Assembly (NCBI RefSeq): GCF_021343995.1
Contig: NZ_JAJTTE010000043.1
Coordinates: 1 to 64,000, forward strand
DNA length: 64,000 bases
Source: Pseudonocardia terrae
Lineage (GTDB): Bacteria; Actinomycetota; Actinomycetes; Mycobacteriales; Pseudonocardiaceae
Reading direction: 5' to 3'
The position numbers and the translations under genes are program-made. The notes beneath the pieces are model-generated. The model was not told the DNA's origin. It did not search any database and was given only the letters and a program-made list of their open reading frames with translations. Of this stretch, positions 53,697 through 63,745 are shown piece after piece (the first letter of the stretch is position 1; every line of letters begins with the position of its first letter).

Positions 53697-54259
53697 GCAG
53701 CGTGGCGAAGGCGCATGTTCTCCACGATCGCGGCCAGCCGAGCCGACCGCGAGGCGGTCTGCTCGGCGACCGCCCTTGCCTCGGCCACCTGCTCGGGAAG
53801 CCACTCCCAGTGCGGATACGCAGCCCGGGACTGCGCCAGCAGCTCCTCCGCGGCTAGCACTCGACCAGACGTGTCACGGACAGGCAGCCGCAGGGGCGCG
53901 CGCTGCCCACTTGTGCCCGTCGCCCACCGCAACGTCACCCACGCTCCATGCGCCCAACCCGGGCTGACCGGAACCGGTTCCCAGAACGCCACCCCCTGCT
54001 GGGCGCACACCGCCTCCAGCGGCGGCGCCGGACCCTCCCCCATGCCGGAACTTGCCGCCCACATCTCGGTGATGGCCAGCCGCTTCCCGACCGGCTGCTC
54101 GTCGCGACCGGTCACAGGCCCACGGGCGCGGCCCAGAACCCAGCCGGCAGCGGCCTGGACACCGAGAACCCGGTCAGAGCGCCCGGCAACGAACGTCAAC
54201 CAGTACAAATCAGCAATCGCTACCGAGGGCTGGTCAAGCTGGCCTGCCGCGTCAGTCAT
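53693..54259 (-). CDS. Hypothetical protein next to the relaxase fragment
   Basis: A 188-residue protein beginning MTDAAGQLDQPSVAIADLYW, with Trp-rich stretches (AAYPHWEWLPEQVAEARAVA) and no recognised domain. Its stop and the relaxase stop overlap on opposite strands (53693-53696). I use ATG 54257-54259 because the frame upstream to 54283 is short and unsupported. Composition looks coding. It is probably plasmid-type accessory cargo. Confidence 0.55.
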   Translation of the reverse strand: MTDAAGQLDQPSVAIADLYWLTFVAGRSDRVLGVQAAAGWVLGRARGPVTGRDEQPVGKRLAITEMWAASSGMGEGPAPPLEAVCAQQGVAFWEPVPVSPGWAHGAWVTLRWATGTSGQRAPLRLPVRDTSGRVLAAEELLAQSRAAYPHWEWLPEQVAEARAVAEQTASRSARLAAIVENMRLRHAA

Positions 54260-54416
54260 CCTGCGAGTATCGCGATAGACCACAACCTTGCAGCCCGCCT
54301 GGCTGGTCTGGGCCCAGGGCCAACTAAGGGCTCCACGCCCAGAAGGTGGGAGTGCTGACCCGGCGGCCGCTACTACTAGGAGCCGATCCTGGCACGACCA
54401 GGCCCAATAGAACGCA

Positions 54417-54875
54417 TCACAGATCCAACACCAAGGGCTCCCCGGTACACCTCGACACGCAGATCACCATCGACTCACCCCGGGCCATCTTGTCCTCGGA
54501 TAGGACGACGTCCCGGTGCTCCGGCACGCCCGCGAGCACGGGCGTCTCGCAGGTGCCGCACAGCCCCTCGGCGCAGGACGAAAGCGCCTTGGGCTCGCCC
54601 CCGCCTCGAGCACGGTCTTCCCGGCGTCCACGCGCAACGTCACCCGCACGCGCGAGAATGACGTCGAATGCGGTGTTAGTCGCCGCTGGCCGAACGGAGG
54701 CCGAGAATCGTTCGGTGTGCAGGCTGAGGTCGGCACGCGGTCAAACGACGTGCTCCAACGCGGTCGGCAGCTGCTCGGGTTCGCACGCGAGAACGGCCGC
54801 GTCGGCGACGAACTCGTCGAGATCGAGCAGACCGGTGCTGTCCCGCGGTCTGACCAGGACAGGGTCGCCGTACTG
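54417..54875 (-). pseudogene. VanB/phthalate dioxygenase reductase-like protein, C-terminal remnant
   Basis: Three frames give pieces in the right order of an iron-sulphur flavin reductase: VADAAVLACEPEQLPTALE (end of the NAD domain), LHTERFSASVRPAATNTAFD (domain linker), VTLRVDAGKTVLEAGA, and finally the plant-type [2Fe-2S] centre ALSSCAEGLCGTCETPVLAG and MVICVSRCTGEPLVLDL, with stop 54417-54419. The flavin domain is absent and there are at least two frameshifts. Such reductases feed electrons to aromatic-ring oxygenases, which fits the broken monooxygenase and dehydrogenase genes upstream on this strand. Confidence 0.7.
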
Positions 54876-54913
54876 TGATCGGGTCGTTTCTGCAGTAGCG
54901 GGTCCACGCGGGG

Positions 54914-56349
<1,436 letters not shown>

Positions 56350-56350
<1 letters not shown>

Positions 56351-56459
56351 CAGATGGTCTCCAGCTTCGTCGCTCGGGGGGTGACGTCCTGCCGTTCGGC
56401 ATCGTGCAGATCGGCGTCGGTGGCGGCGCGGACCTCGTCGGCGGTGACGCCAGAGGCGG
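56350..56459 (-). pseudogene. Short C-terminal remnant, possibly CoA-transferase-like
   Basis: A frame ending at TGA 56350-56352 reads SGVTADEVRAATDADLHDA and a further 17 residues. TADEVRAAT-A-L resembles the C-terminus of 3-oxoacid CoA-transferases, but the stretch is too short to be sure. It lies between the truncated FAD monooxygenase and the aldehyde dehydrogenase start (TGATG overlap), so a deletion probably removed the end of one gene and the beginning of another. Confidence 0.3.
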
Positions 56460-56743
56460 TTTAAGGTGCGCGCCGTGGTCCAGGTGACGCCCTCGTCAGC
56501 GATCTGCCGGCCGGCGCCGACGGCCTCCCAGACGTCGAGGACGTCGCGCTGCTGGCAGATCGCCTTGGACCCGACCATGTCCCGCTCGGGGCGCTGGTCG
56601 AGAACCACGGTCGGCACGCCCCACCGGGCCAGCAGCAGGGCGGTGGTCTGGCCGACCGGGCCGGCGCCCAGGACGAGCACCGGTGCGGTGGGCCAGGGGC
56701 CCGCCGCTCGGTCCCCGCTCCGCGGGCGAGGTGCGGTGGTCAT
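56460..56743 (-). pseudogene. FAD-dependent aromatic monooxygenase, N-terminal fragment
   Basis: From ATG 56743 about 94 residues match the start of MhpA/PHBH-type flavin hydroxylases: VLVLGAGPVGQTTALLLARW, then VVLDQRPERDMVGSKAICQQ, RDVLDVWEAVG and GVTWTTART. The similarity ends abruptly where the FAD-domain should continue. The start is 37 bases after the metallo-hydrolase stop, so both belonged to one operon. The fragment cannot be active. Confidence 0.75.
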
Positions 56744-56779
56744 GCGGTACTCCCGTCGTCGCGAGTCCTGAACCGGGGC

Positions 56780-57736
56780 TCAGCCCTGCAGCTGGGCCCA
56801 GACCTCCTGGTCGCGCTCGGCCGTCCAGATGACCGGGCGCTCGACGCCCGACAGCTCGTCCCACAGCCGCGAGACGTCGAACGGCAGGCAGTGCTCGAAG
56901 ATCGGCCAGTGCCCGTAGTCGTCCACCAGCGCGGCGTGCGCGGCCTCGAACGCCTCCTTCAGCGTCCCACCGCGCCGCTGCACCCCGCCGACCTCGCGGA
57001 TCACCACCTGCAGGAACCCACGGGTCTGCTCGATCGCGGCGTCGACCTCGGCACGGCCGCGGCTGACCGCGCCGCGCCCGCCGACCAACTGCTCGGCGCC
57101 CAGGGCTTTGATCCGGTCCAGCGTCGCACCAGCCCAGTCGCGGTGGAACGCGTCGCCGGTGTAGAGCGCGGCCTGCGCCTCGACCAGGTCGCCGGCGAAC
57201 AGGATCTTCTGCCGCGGTAGCCAGGCGGTGATGTCGCCCTCGGTGTGACCGCGGCCGTGGTACTGCAGCACCAGATCACCCCGGTCCCCGCCCAGGTCGA
57301 TGGTCAGCCGGTCGGCGAAGGTCAGCGTCGGCCAGGTCAGCCCCGGCACCGAGTCCGCCGCCTCCGCCAGCCGCGGCATCCGCGCGAACTCCGACTCCCA
57401 GTCCTCCTTGCCCCGCTCCGCGACCAGGTCCCGGGTGATCTCGTGGGACACGATCGTCTCCGTGTCGAACGCGCTCGCGCCCAGCACCCGGACCGCGTGG
57501 TAGTGCGAGAGCACCAGGTAGCGCACCGGCTTGTCGGTGTGCTCGCGCAGCTTCGCCAGCCACTTCTCCGCGGCCACCGGAGTGGCGAGGGCCTCGAAGC
57601 AGACCAGGAAGTCCTCCCCCTCGATCGCCCCGATGTTCGGGTCGCCCTCGGCGGTCAGGGCGTACACCCCGTCGGCGAGGACCTCGAGGGTCTGCTCCTT
57701 GGCGGCGGTGTCGGCGGAGGCGAATGGCTTTGCCAT
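56780..57736 (-). CDS. Metallo-beta-lactamase-fold hydrolase with altered metal motif
   Basis: An intact 318-residue MBL-fold protein. The first metal motif is SHYHAVRVLG (His78, His80), where the usual Asp-His of HxHxDH are Val and Arg. GRGHTEGD (His164) and FAGDLVEA (Asp183) are present. Loss of the Asp-His pair predicts one metal or a changed mechanism. It leads the decayed monooxygenase-dehydrogenase-reductase operon and is its only intact gene. An inverted repeat covers its ribosome site. Possible roles are ester or lactone hydrolysis in aromatic breakdown; not proven. Confidence 0.82.
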   Translation of the reverse strand: MAKPFASADTAAKEQTLEVLADGVYALTAEGDPNIGAIEGEDFLVCFEALATPVAAEKWLAKLREHTDKPVRYLVLSHYHAVRVLGASAFDTETIVSHEITRDLVAERGKEDWESEFARMPRLAEAADSVPGLTWPTLTFADRLTIDLGGDRGDLVLQYHGRGHTEGDITAWLPRQKILFAGDLVEAQAALYTGDAFHRDWAGATLDRIKALGAEQLVGGRGAVSRGRAEVDAAIEQTRGFLQVVIREVGGVQRRGGTLKEAFEAAHAALVDDYGHWPIFEHCLPFDVSRLWDELSGVERPVIWTAERDQEVWAQLQG

Positions 57737-57751
57737 GAAAGGCGTCCTTTC
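57737..57751 (-). promoter_or_regulatory. Hairpin covering the ribosome site of the metallo-hydrolase gene
   Basis: GAAAGG-N3-CCTTTC is a perfect 6-3-6 inverted repeat that ends exactly at the ATG (57734-57736). The AAAGGA ribosome site lies in one arm, so in the transcript folding would hide it. This could dampen or regulate translation. Confidence 0.55.
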
Positions 57752-58473
57752 AAAGAATCGGGAGCGCGGGTGGCCGCGGAAATCCGAGCGCAGGATCAGC
57801 CGGTCGGGCCACGAAGACCTCTCGCTCGGTGGAACGGCGCTCGTACAGAGCGACGGGAACGGCCATCCGACTGCGCGACGCGGCGGGTTCGCCGTCTCGT
57901 GCAGCAGGCGCGGCGGCCAGCCCTGCGGTTGCGGCCTGGCTCGGGTTCATCATCGCGTGCTTCCCTCGTTGGGCGAGGTGCTCGGGTCTCATCACCGCCC
58001 AAGCTGAGCAGCGATCAAAGGTTTTACTACATGAAGGAAGGTAGGGCCTGGACCCCTGCGAACGCCAGGTCGAATCAGTGCTTTCACAACTGATGGACTG
58101 GTGACCTGCCTCCTGACCTCGCCCGAGCCCTAGCTATCGTCCTGACGATCTTCGGCAACGGATACAGAGGCACCGGAGCCCGTCGGGCTGGCGGCAACCG
58201 TGGTTTGACACCACGATCGCATCGGACTCACCTCAACGACGCTTCGAGCATCGTCCAGATGCTGAATCCTTCACTATCAAATATCCGGCCCAAGCTGCGC
58301 ACAGCTATTCGAGATCACTGAGTACAGCAGACGTAAGCGCGGTTCAGCGTTAGCCCGAGTACCTGTCGATAAATGTTTGGGTCGCCTCCTTGCTGTTGTT
58401 GGGGTGGTCATGGCGGCGCCCCGAAAGGGTCGACAGCTGATATGGAGGCCGCTCCTGTCAACTAGGGGCCGCA
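57752..58473. other. AT-richer non-coding stretch
   Basis: No confident gene. The base composition drops markedly in GC between about 58010 and 58380 compared with the rest of the window. It should contain the promoter of the metallo-hydrolase operon at its left end. The low GC suggests foreign or decayed DNA next to the IS110 remnant. Confidence 0.5.
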
Positions 58474-58888
58474 TCAGATCCCCGGGCGTCTTCGCCGGCC
58501 CGCACCAGATCCCGGGCGGCCTCCTCGGCCTCGGTCGGCAACCCGAATTCCGAGCAGCGCCCCGGTCCGCAGCAGCCGGGCCAGCCGCTCGGTATCGCGC
58601 CGGTCGGTCTTGACCTTGTCCCCGGGCGGGCGCTCAAGCTTGGACGGGGCCACCACCTCGCACCGGTTCCCGGCGGCGTTCAACGCTCTGGCCGGGCCGA
58701 AGCCGAGTCGGGCCGGCCTCGGAACTGACCGCGACCGGCCCCGGCAACGCTTTGATCCAGTCCACGATCTGCGAGGTCTTCGGCAACAACCGCAGAGTTC
58801 GGATCTCCCCGGCCTGGTCGTCGATCGCGCACCCGACCACAGAACGGGCGTGGACATCCAGGCCGACAGACGTACGCTCCGACAGCAC
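58474..58888 (-). pseudogene. IS110-family transposase, N-terminal remnant
   Basis: From ATG 58888 the frame reads TSVGLDVHARSVVGCAIDD then VAVSSEAGPT, the DEDD-type N-terminal domain of IS110 transposases. After a frameshift near 58720 the sequence continues as ARALNAAGNRCEVVAPSKLE, then KVKTDRRDTERLARLLRTG, and is lost at about 58490. The C-terminal serine domain is missing. It is an inactive relic bordering the catabolic remnant. Confidence 0.8.
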
Positions 58889-58989
58889 CGGCGTCCTCCC
58901 GTAAGTGCGGTACCGCCACCGGCCGTGACGGTGACCCGCGCCAACTTGCGAGCGAGGCCCTGCATGCCCGAAGAAGCTAGGGTTCAGGA

Positions 58990-59907
58990 ATGGAAGTGCG
59001 GCAGGTCAGCTACTTCCTGGCGGTGGTGGACAACGGGGGCGTCGGTTCCGCGGCAACGGCGCTCGGCTTGTCGAGTGCGTCCGTGTCTCAAGGGGTGCGT
59101 TCTCTGGAGAAGTCGCTGGGTGCGGAGCTGTTCCACCGCATCGGACGAGGGGTCGCGCTCACCGCTGCGGGAAGAGCTTTCGTCGGGCCCGCCCGGCGCA
59201 TCGTGCGAAGCGCGTCGGCCGCCGACAGCGCGCCGCTGTCGTCGGCTACCTCGGTTTCGGGTCGGCTGGACATCCTGGCGTCTGTGTATGTTGCCGCCCA
59301 CCCGGTCGCCCGGCTCGTCGGTGCATTCCGGCGGTCGCATCCAGCCGTCACAGTGCGGATGGGAGCGTTGTCCGAGGACGACGACCCTGCCGCCCTACTG
59401 CGCCAGGGTCACTGGGAGCTGGTCTTCAGTCATCTTCCGGTCCCGGCTGCGGAGTTCGAGACCCGGGCATTGGGCGTCCTCGACTACGTGCTGGTCGCCC
59501 CGCCCGATGCACACCTGCCACCCGAACACGTCGTGGCCCTCGCGCAGCTCCCGGACCTTCCGATGCTGCTCGTGCCTCGCGGTGCCCCGATGCGTGTGCA
59601 GATCGAAGAACAGATGCACCAGGCAGGCACCCGGACTCGTATCGCAGTAGTGACTCATCACCGGGAGGCCCTGGACTCAATGGTTCTCGACGGCGTGGGG
59701 GCGACCTTCATGGAGCGGTCCGGCGCCGCCGAGCTCGTCGCCCGCGGCGCCCAGGTCCGCGGCCTCGATCCGCCGGTGCAGCGGGCCCACGGGGTCCTCT
59801 ACGACCCGCGCAGGCTGTCCAGGGCGGGCGCCGCGTTCCTCGAGCGGGCCCTGACCTTGGCCGACCCCGCCACGCCGGTCGACCCGGCTCCCGCGCCGAG
59901 CGGCTGA
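58990..59907 (+). CDS. LysR-family transcriptional regulator
   Basis: A 305-residue LysR regulator. The N-terminal helix-turn-helix is FLAVVDNGGVGSAATALGLS with SASVSQGVRSLEKSLGAELF and HRIGRGVALTAAGRAF; the effector domain covers about 92-290. It lies next to the IS110 relic and transcribes toward a second LysR gene; the two 3' ends overlap by 109 bases. Target genes could be the decayed operon to the left, or the CoA operon. The effector is unknown. Confidence 0.88.
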   Translation: MEVRQVSYFLAVVDNGGVGSAATALGLSSASVSQGVRSLEKSLGAELFHRIGRGVALTAAGRAFVGPARRIVRSASAADSAPLSSATSVSGRLDILASVYVAAHPVARLVGAFRRSHPAVTVRMGALSEDDDPAALLRQGHWELVFSHLPVPAAEFETRALGVLDYVLVAPPDAHLPPEHVVALAQLPDLPMLLVPRGAPMRVQIEEQMHQAGTRTRIAVVTHHREALDSMVLDGVGATFMERSGAAELVARGAQVRGLDPPVQRAHGVLYDPRRLSRAGAAFLERALTLADPATPVDPAPAPSG

Positions 59908-60773
59908 CGCCGAGCCCCGGGGCACTGAGCAGGCAGGCCCGCGGCCTCGATCACCGCCCGCGCCGCGGGCGACGGCGGCCCCGCCCGGTGGGCGAGGATG
60001 AACGGCCGCCACGCGGGCGGGTCGAGCCGTACCGGCACATGGCCGGACATCACCACGGCGGCCGTCCCACGCGCCATCGGGGCCGACCCAGCGCCCTCCG
60101 AGACGAGCGTCCGGATGGCCTGCCGGTGCGCACAGTCGACGACCACCGACGTCAGGTGCTCGCCGAGCTCCGCGCGCAGCCAGTGGTCCGCGACCTCCAG
60201 GACCAGCGGGATCTCGCTCAGCCGGGCCCGCGGCAGCGGGTCGGGCAGCGTCACGTCCAACGGGCTGACCAGCACGACCTCCTGGTCCGGTCCGCGGTGC
60301 TGGCACACCTCCTCGCCGCCGCGCAGCAGCCCGTCGGTGATCGCCACCTCGCATCGCCCCTCCCGCAGGTCGTTCTCGACCGACTCCGCGGTGCCGCTCC
60401 GCAGCACCACGCGCACGTCCGGCAACCGCTCGCGCAGCCGCGCGACGATCGCGGGCAGGGGGTGCGGCGCATGCTCGGGCACCGCGGACACGACCAGCTC
60501 GCCGCGCTGCAGCGACACCACGTCCTGCACCGTCCGGCGGGCGCGGTCGATGTCGGCGAGGATCCGGCGGGCGGGCTCGACGAGCGACCGCCCGGCCTCG
60601 GTCAGCGTGAGCGCGCGGGTCGAGCGGTGGAACAGGTCCACACCCAGCCGCGCCTCCAGCCTGCGCATGGCGATCGACAGCGTCGGCTGGCTGACGTAGA
60701 GCGCGGCGGCCGCGGCCGTCATCGACCCGTGCTCCACGACGGCCAGGAAGTACTCGGCGGAGCGGCGTTCCAC
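59799..60773 (-). CDS. LysR-family regulator, divergent from the CoA-ligase operon
   Basis: A 324-residue LysR regulator: AEYFLAVVEHGSMTAAAAAL, YVSQPTLSIAMRRLEARLGV and DLFHRSTRALTLTEAGRSLV form the N-terminal domain, with the effector-binding domain from about 90. The last about 35 residues are antisense to the end of the other LysR gene and look low-complexity, so the functional protein may end earlier. It is divergent from the acyl-CoA ligase operon across a gap with nested dyads, the standard layout for LysR activators responding to the pathway substrate. Confidence 0.88.
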   Translation of the reverse strand: MERRSAEYFLAVVEHGSMTAAAAALYVSQPTLSIAMRRLEARLGVDLFHRSTRALTLTEAGRSLVEPARRILADIDRARRTVQDVVSLQRGELVVSAVPEHAPHPLPAIVARLRERLPDVRVVLRSGTAESVENDLREGRCEVAITDGLLRGGEEVCQHRGPDQEVVLVSPLDVTLPDPLPRARLSEIPLVLEVADHWLRAELGEHLTSVVVDCAHRQAIRTLVSEGAGSAPMARGTAAVVMSGHVPVRLDPPAWRPFILAHRAGPPSPAARAVIEAAGLPAQCPGARRQPLGAGAGSTGVAGSAKVRARSRNAAPALDSLRGS

Positions 60774-60801
60774 GCCGTGGACTGTAGTCCGTCAGCTCGA
60801 C

Positions 60802-60851
60802 TCATAGCTTCTTCCTGACGGTGACAGTAGGAATTGTTGTTTGCGCTATGA
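60802..60851. promoter_or_regulatory. Divergent LysR/CoA-ligase control region with nested dyads
   Basis: TCATAGC (60802-60808) and GCTATGA (60845-60851) form an outer inverted repeat. TTCCT (60812-60816) and AGGAA (60829-60833) form an inner one. The stretch is AT-rich for this genome. LysR proteins bind such staggered dyads upstream of the target promoter. Binding is inferred. Confidence 0.5.
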
Positions 60852-60912
60852 ATGCAGGCGCCTTTCACTGGTCCCCGGACTTGCCGCGTGTTTCGTCGAG
60901 GAGGACGTCGCG

Positions 60913-62592
60913 ATGATAGAGGGCACCACCACCGAAGCACCGATACGGCCCAAGGGCCTGCCGCGCTCGCTCGAGTACCCGGCGCTCCCGGTGACGGGGC
61001 TCCTGCGAGGCACGGCCGCGACGTTCCCGGAACGGATCGCGCTGCGGGAGGGCGACGAGACGCTCACCTTCGCCGAGCTGCTCGCCGCGTCGAGCAGGCT
61101 CGCGCACGCGCTGCGCCGGGCCGGCGTCCGCGAGCGAGACGTCGTCGCCCTGCACGCGCCGAACGGGATGTACCACCCGATCGGCTGGTTCGGGATCCTG
61201 CTGGCGGGTGGCACGGTCAGCCTGTTCAGCCCGCTGCAGCCGGCCTCGGCGCTGGAGCGGCAGCTGCGGGAGACGAACGCCGTCGCCGCCGTGACCCACC
61301 CCGACTGCGCGGACGCCCTCCGCGAGGCGGTCGGCGACCTGTTCAACCTGGTCGTGACCCTGCCGGGGTCCGCGGCGACCGACAGCACCGACGGACCGGG
61401 CGGCTACACCGAGCTGGTCGAGGGCCTGCCCAGCGAGCCGCCGGAGGTCTCGGTCAGCCCGGAGGACACGGCGCTGCTCGCCTACACCGGCGGCACGACG
61501 GGCAACCCCAAGCCGGTCCAGCTGCTGCACCGCAACGTCCTCGCGAACCTCTTGTCGATGGCCTGCTGGCGGGCGGGCACCCTGCCGGAGGTCCACGGCG
61601 CGGAGATCCGGCTTCGGGAGATCCCGGAGACCGCCGAGTACCCGGTCCGGATCGGCCACTCCGTCGGGCTCATCCTGTCCCCGCTCTACCACCAGCACGC
61701 GCTGATGAACCTGAACCTCATGGTCGCCGTGGGGGCCACCGCGATCATCGCGGGCCGCTTCGACCCGGTCCGCACGCTGGACCTCGTCGAGCAGTACGGC
61801 GTGGACTACATGACCACCGCGCCCGCGGCCTACCACGCCCTGCTCGGCGTGCCAGACATCGCCGACCGCGACCTCTCCTCGGTCCGCTCGCTGACCAGTG
61901 GCGCAGCCCCGATGGGCACCGCCATGCACGCTGCACTGAAGGAGGCGTTCCCGAACGGGATCGTGCTGGAGGGCTACGGCCTCACCGAGGCGACGAGCAC
62001 CGCCACCTTCCCCCCGACCACCCCGGAGGGCGAGCGCCGGATCGGCACCGTCGGGGTGCCGGTGTTCGACACCGTGATCGAGATCCGGGACCTGCGCAAC
62101 CCTGAGCTGGTGCTGCCGACGGACACCGACGGCGAGGTCTGGATCCGCGGGCCGCAGGTCGCCGCCGGATACCTCGGCCATCCCGAGCTCACGGCCGAGC
62201 AGTTCCCGGGCGGCTGGCTGCGCACCGGCGACATCGGCAGGCTCGACGCCGACGGCTACCTCGCCATCACCGGGCGGCTCAAGGAGATGCTGATCTACAA
62301 GGGGTACAACGTCTACCCCCGCGAGCTCGAGGAGCTGCTGACCGCGATCGACGGGGTGAAGCAGGCCGCCGTCGTCGGGCGGCCCGAACCGGTCGTCGGA
62401 GAGCGGGCCGTGGCATTCGTGGTCGCCGACCCTGCCGCGGGGCTGACCGGGGACGGGCTGCGCGAGCGCGTCGCGAGCCAGGTCCCCCCGTACAAGCGGA
62501 TCTCCGAAGTGGTGTTCGTGGACCAACTGCCCACCACCCCCACCGGGAAGATCCTCAAGACCGAGCTCAAGGAGAGGCTGACCCATGCGTGA
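60913..62592 (+). CDS. Acyl-CoA synthetase (AMP-forming)
   Basis: A 559-residue ANL-family ligase. The phosphate loop is LAYTGGTTGNPKPVQ, the adenylate site LEGYGLTEATSTATF, WLRTGDIGRLDADGYL precedes the hinge, and the catalytic lysine is in TTPTGKILKTELK. It activates a carboxylic acid to its CoA ester; residues around SLFSPLQPAS and YHQHALMNLNL would line the acyl pocket but do not reveal the substrate. ATG 60913 follows GAGGAGGA. It overlaps the thiolase gene by eight bases, suggesting a beta-oxidation-type pathway. Confidence 0.9.
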   Translation: MIEGTTTEAPIRPKGLPRSLEYPALPVTGLLRGTAATFPERIALREGDETLTFAELLAASSRLAHALRRAGVRERDVVALHAPNGMYHPIGWFGILLAGGTVSLFSPLQPASALERQLRETNAVAAVTHPDCADALREAVGDLFNLVVTLPGSAATDSTDGPGGYTELVEGLPSEPPEVSVSPEDTALLAYTGGTTGNPKPVQLLHRNVLANLLSMACWRAGTLPEVHGAEIRLREIPETAEYPVRIGHSVGLILSPLYHQHALMNLNLMVAVGATAIIAGRFDPVRTLDLVEQYGVDYMTTAPAAYHALLGVPDIADRDLSSVRSLTSGAAPMGTAMHAALKEAFPNGIVLEGYGLTEATSTATFPPTTPEGERRIGTVGVPVFDTVIEIRDLRNPELVLPTDTDGEVWIRGPQVAAGYLGHPELTAEQFPGGWLRTGDIGRLDADGYLAITGRLKEMLIYKGYNVYPRELEELLTAIDGVKQAAVVGRPEPVVGERAVAFVVADPAAGLTGDGLRERVASQVPPYKRISEVVFVDQLPTTPTGKILKTELKERLTHA

Positions 62593-63745
62593 CGCCGTCA
62601 TCGTCCAGGCCGTCCGGACCCCGATCGGCAAGCGGAACGGGGCGCTGTCCGGGGAGCACCCGGTGGACCTGTCCGCCGCCGTGCTGCGGGGGCTCGCCGA
62701 GCGGACCGGGCTCGACCCGGCCCTCGTCGAGGACGTCATCTGGGGCTGTGCCTCGCAGGTCGGCGAGCAGGGCGGCAACGTCGGCCGGTACGCGGCGCTC
62801 GCCGCGGGCTGGCCGGAGGAGGTCCCCGGCACGAGCGTCGACCGCGCCTGCGGCTCGTCGCAGCAGGCCGCCACCTTCGCCGCCGCGGGCGTGATCGCCG
62901 GGCAGTACGACATCGTCGTCTGCGGCGGCGTGGAGTCGATGTCGCGGGTGCCGATGGGCTCGGCCCGCACCCAGGGCCCCGGCAAGCCGTTCGGCCCCAC
63001 CGTGCGCGAGCGCTACGAGGGCGTCGAGTTCAACCAGGGCATCAGCGCGGAGGCCGTCGCCGAGCGCTGGGAGCTCAGCCGCGCCGAACTGGACCTGCAC
63101 GCGCTGGACTCCCACGAGCGGGCCGCCCGAGCGATCGACGCCGGCCTGTTCGAGACGGAGATCGTGCCGGTGACCGTGGACGGTCCCGACGGCCCGGTCG
63201 TCGTCGACACCGACGAGGGTGTCCGCCGCGGCGGCACCCCCGAGAAGCTGGCGCAGCTCAAGCCCGCCTTCCGCGAGGACGGCGTGGTCACCGCGGGGAA
63301 CTCCTCGCAGATCTCCGACGGCGCTGCGGCCCTGCTTGTGACGACCAGCGAGATCGCAGCGAAGCACGGCTGGCGCCCGCTCGCCCGCTTCCACTCGTTC
63401 GCGCTCGCCGCCGTCGACCCGGTGATCATGCTGACCGCACCGATCCCTGCGACAGCGAAGGTCCTGGACCGGGCGGGCCTGCAGCTCAGCGAGATCGGCG
63501 CGTTCGAGGTCAACGAGGCGTTCGCCCCGGTGACCGGGGCCTGGCTCAAGGAGACCGGCGCCGATCCCAAGCTGCTCAACGCCCGCGGCGGCGCCATCGG
63601 GCTCGGCCACCCGCTCGGCGGGTCCGGCGCCCGGCTGATGACGACCCTCGTCCACCGCATGCAGGACGACGGCATCCGCTACGGCCTGCAGACCATGTGC
63701 GAGGCGGGCGGTATGGCCAACGCGACCATCCTCGAGGCCCTGTGA
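62585..63745 (+). CDS. Acetyl-CoA acyltransferase (thiolase)
   Basis: A 386-residue degradative-type thiolase. The acyl-binding cysteine is in DRACGSSQQAATFAAAG, NEAFAPVTGAW is the thiolase-2 motif, the catalytic histidine is in GAIGLGHPLGGSGARL, and the second cysteine in MCEAGGMANATIL. It cleaves a 3-oxoacyl-CoA with CoA. The ATG lies inside the end of the ligase gene, and the stop overlaps the CoA-transferase GTG. Together with the ligase it points to catabolism of an acid via CoA esters. Confidence 0.93.
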   Translation: MRDAVIVQAVRTPIGKRNGALSGEHPVDLSAAVLRGLAERTGLDPALVEDVIWGCASQVGEQGGNVGRYAALAAGWPEEVPGTSVDRACGSSQQAATFAAAGVIAGQYDIVVCGGVESMSRVPMGSARTQGPGKPFGPTVRERYEGVEFNQGISAEAVAERWELSRAELDLHALDSHERAARAIDAGLFETEIVPVTVDGPDGPVVVDTDEGVRRGGTPEKLAQLKPAFREDGVVTAGNSSQISDGAAALLVTTSEIAAKHGWRPLARFHSFALAAVDPVIMLTAPIPATAKVLDRAGLQLSEIGAFEVNEAFAPVTGAWLKETGADPKLLNARGGAIGLGHPLGGSGARLMTTLVHRMQDDGIRYGLQTMCEAGGMANATILEAL

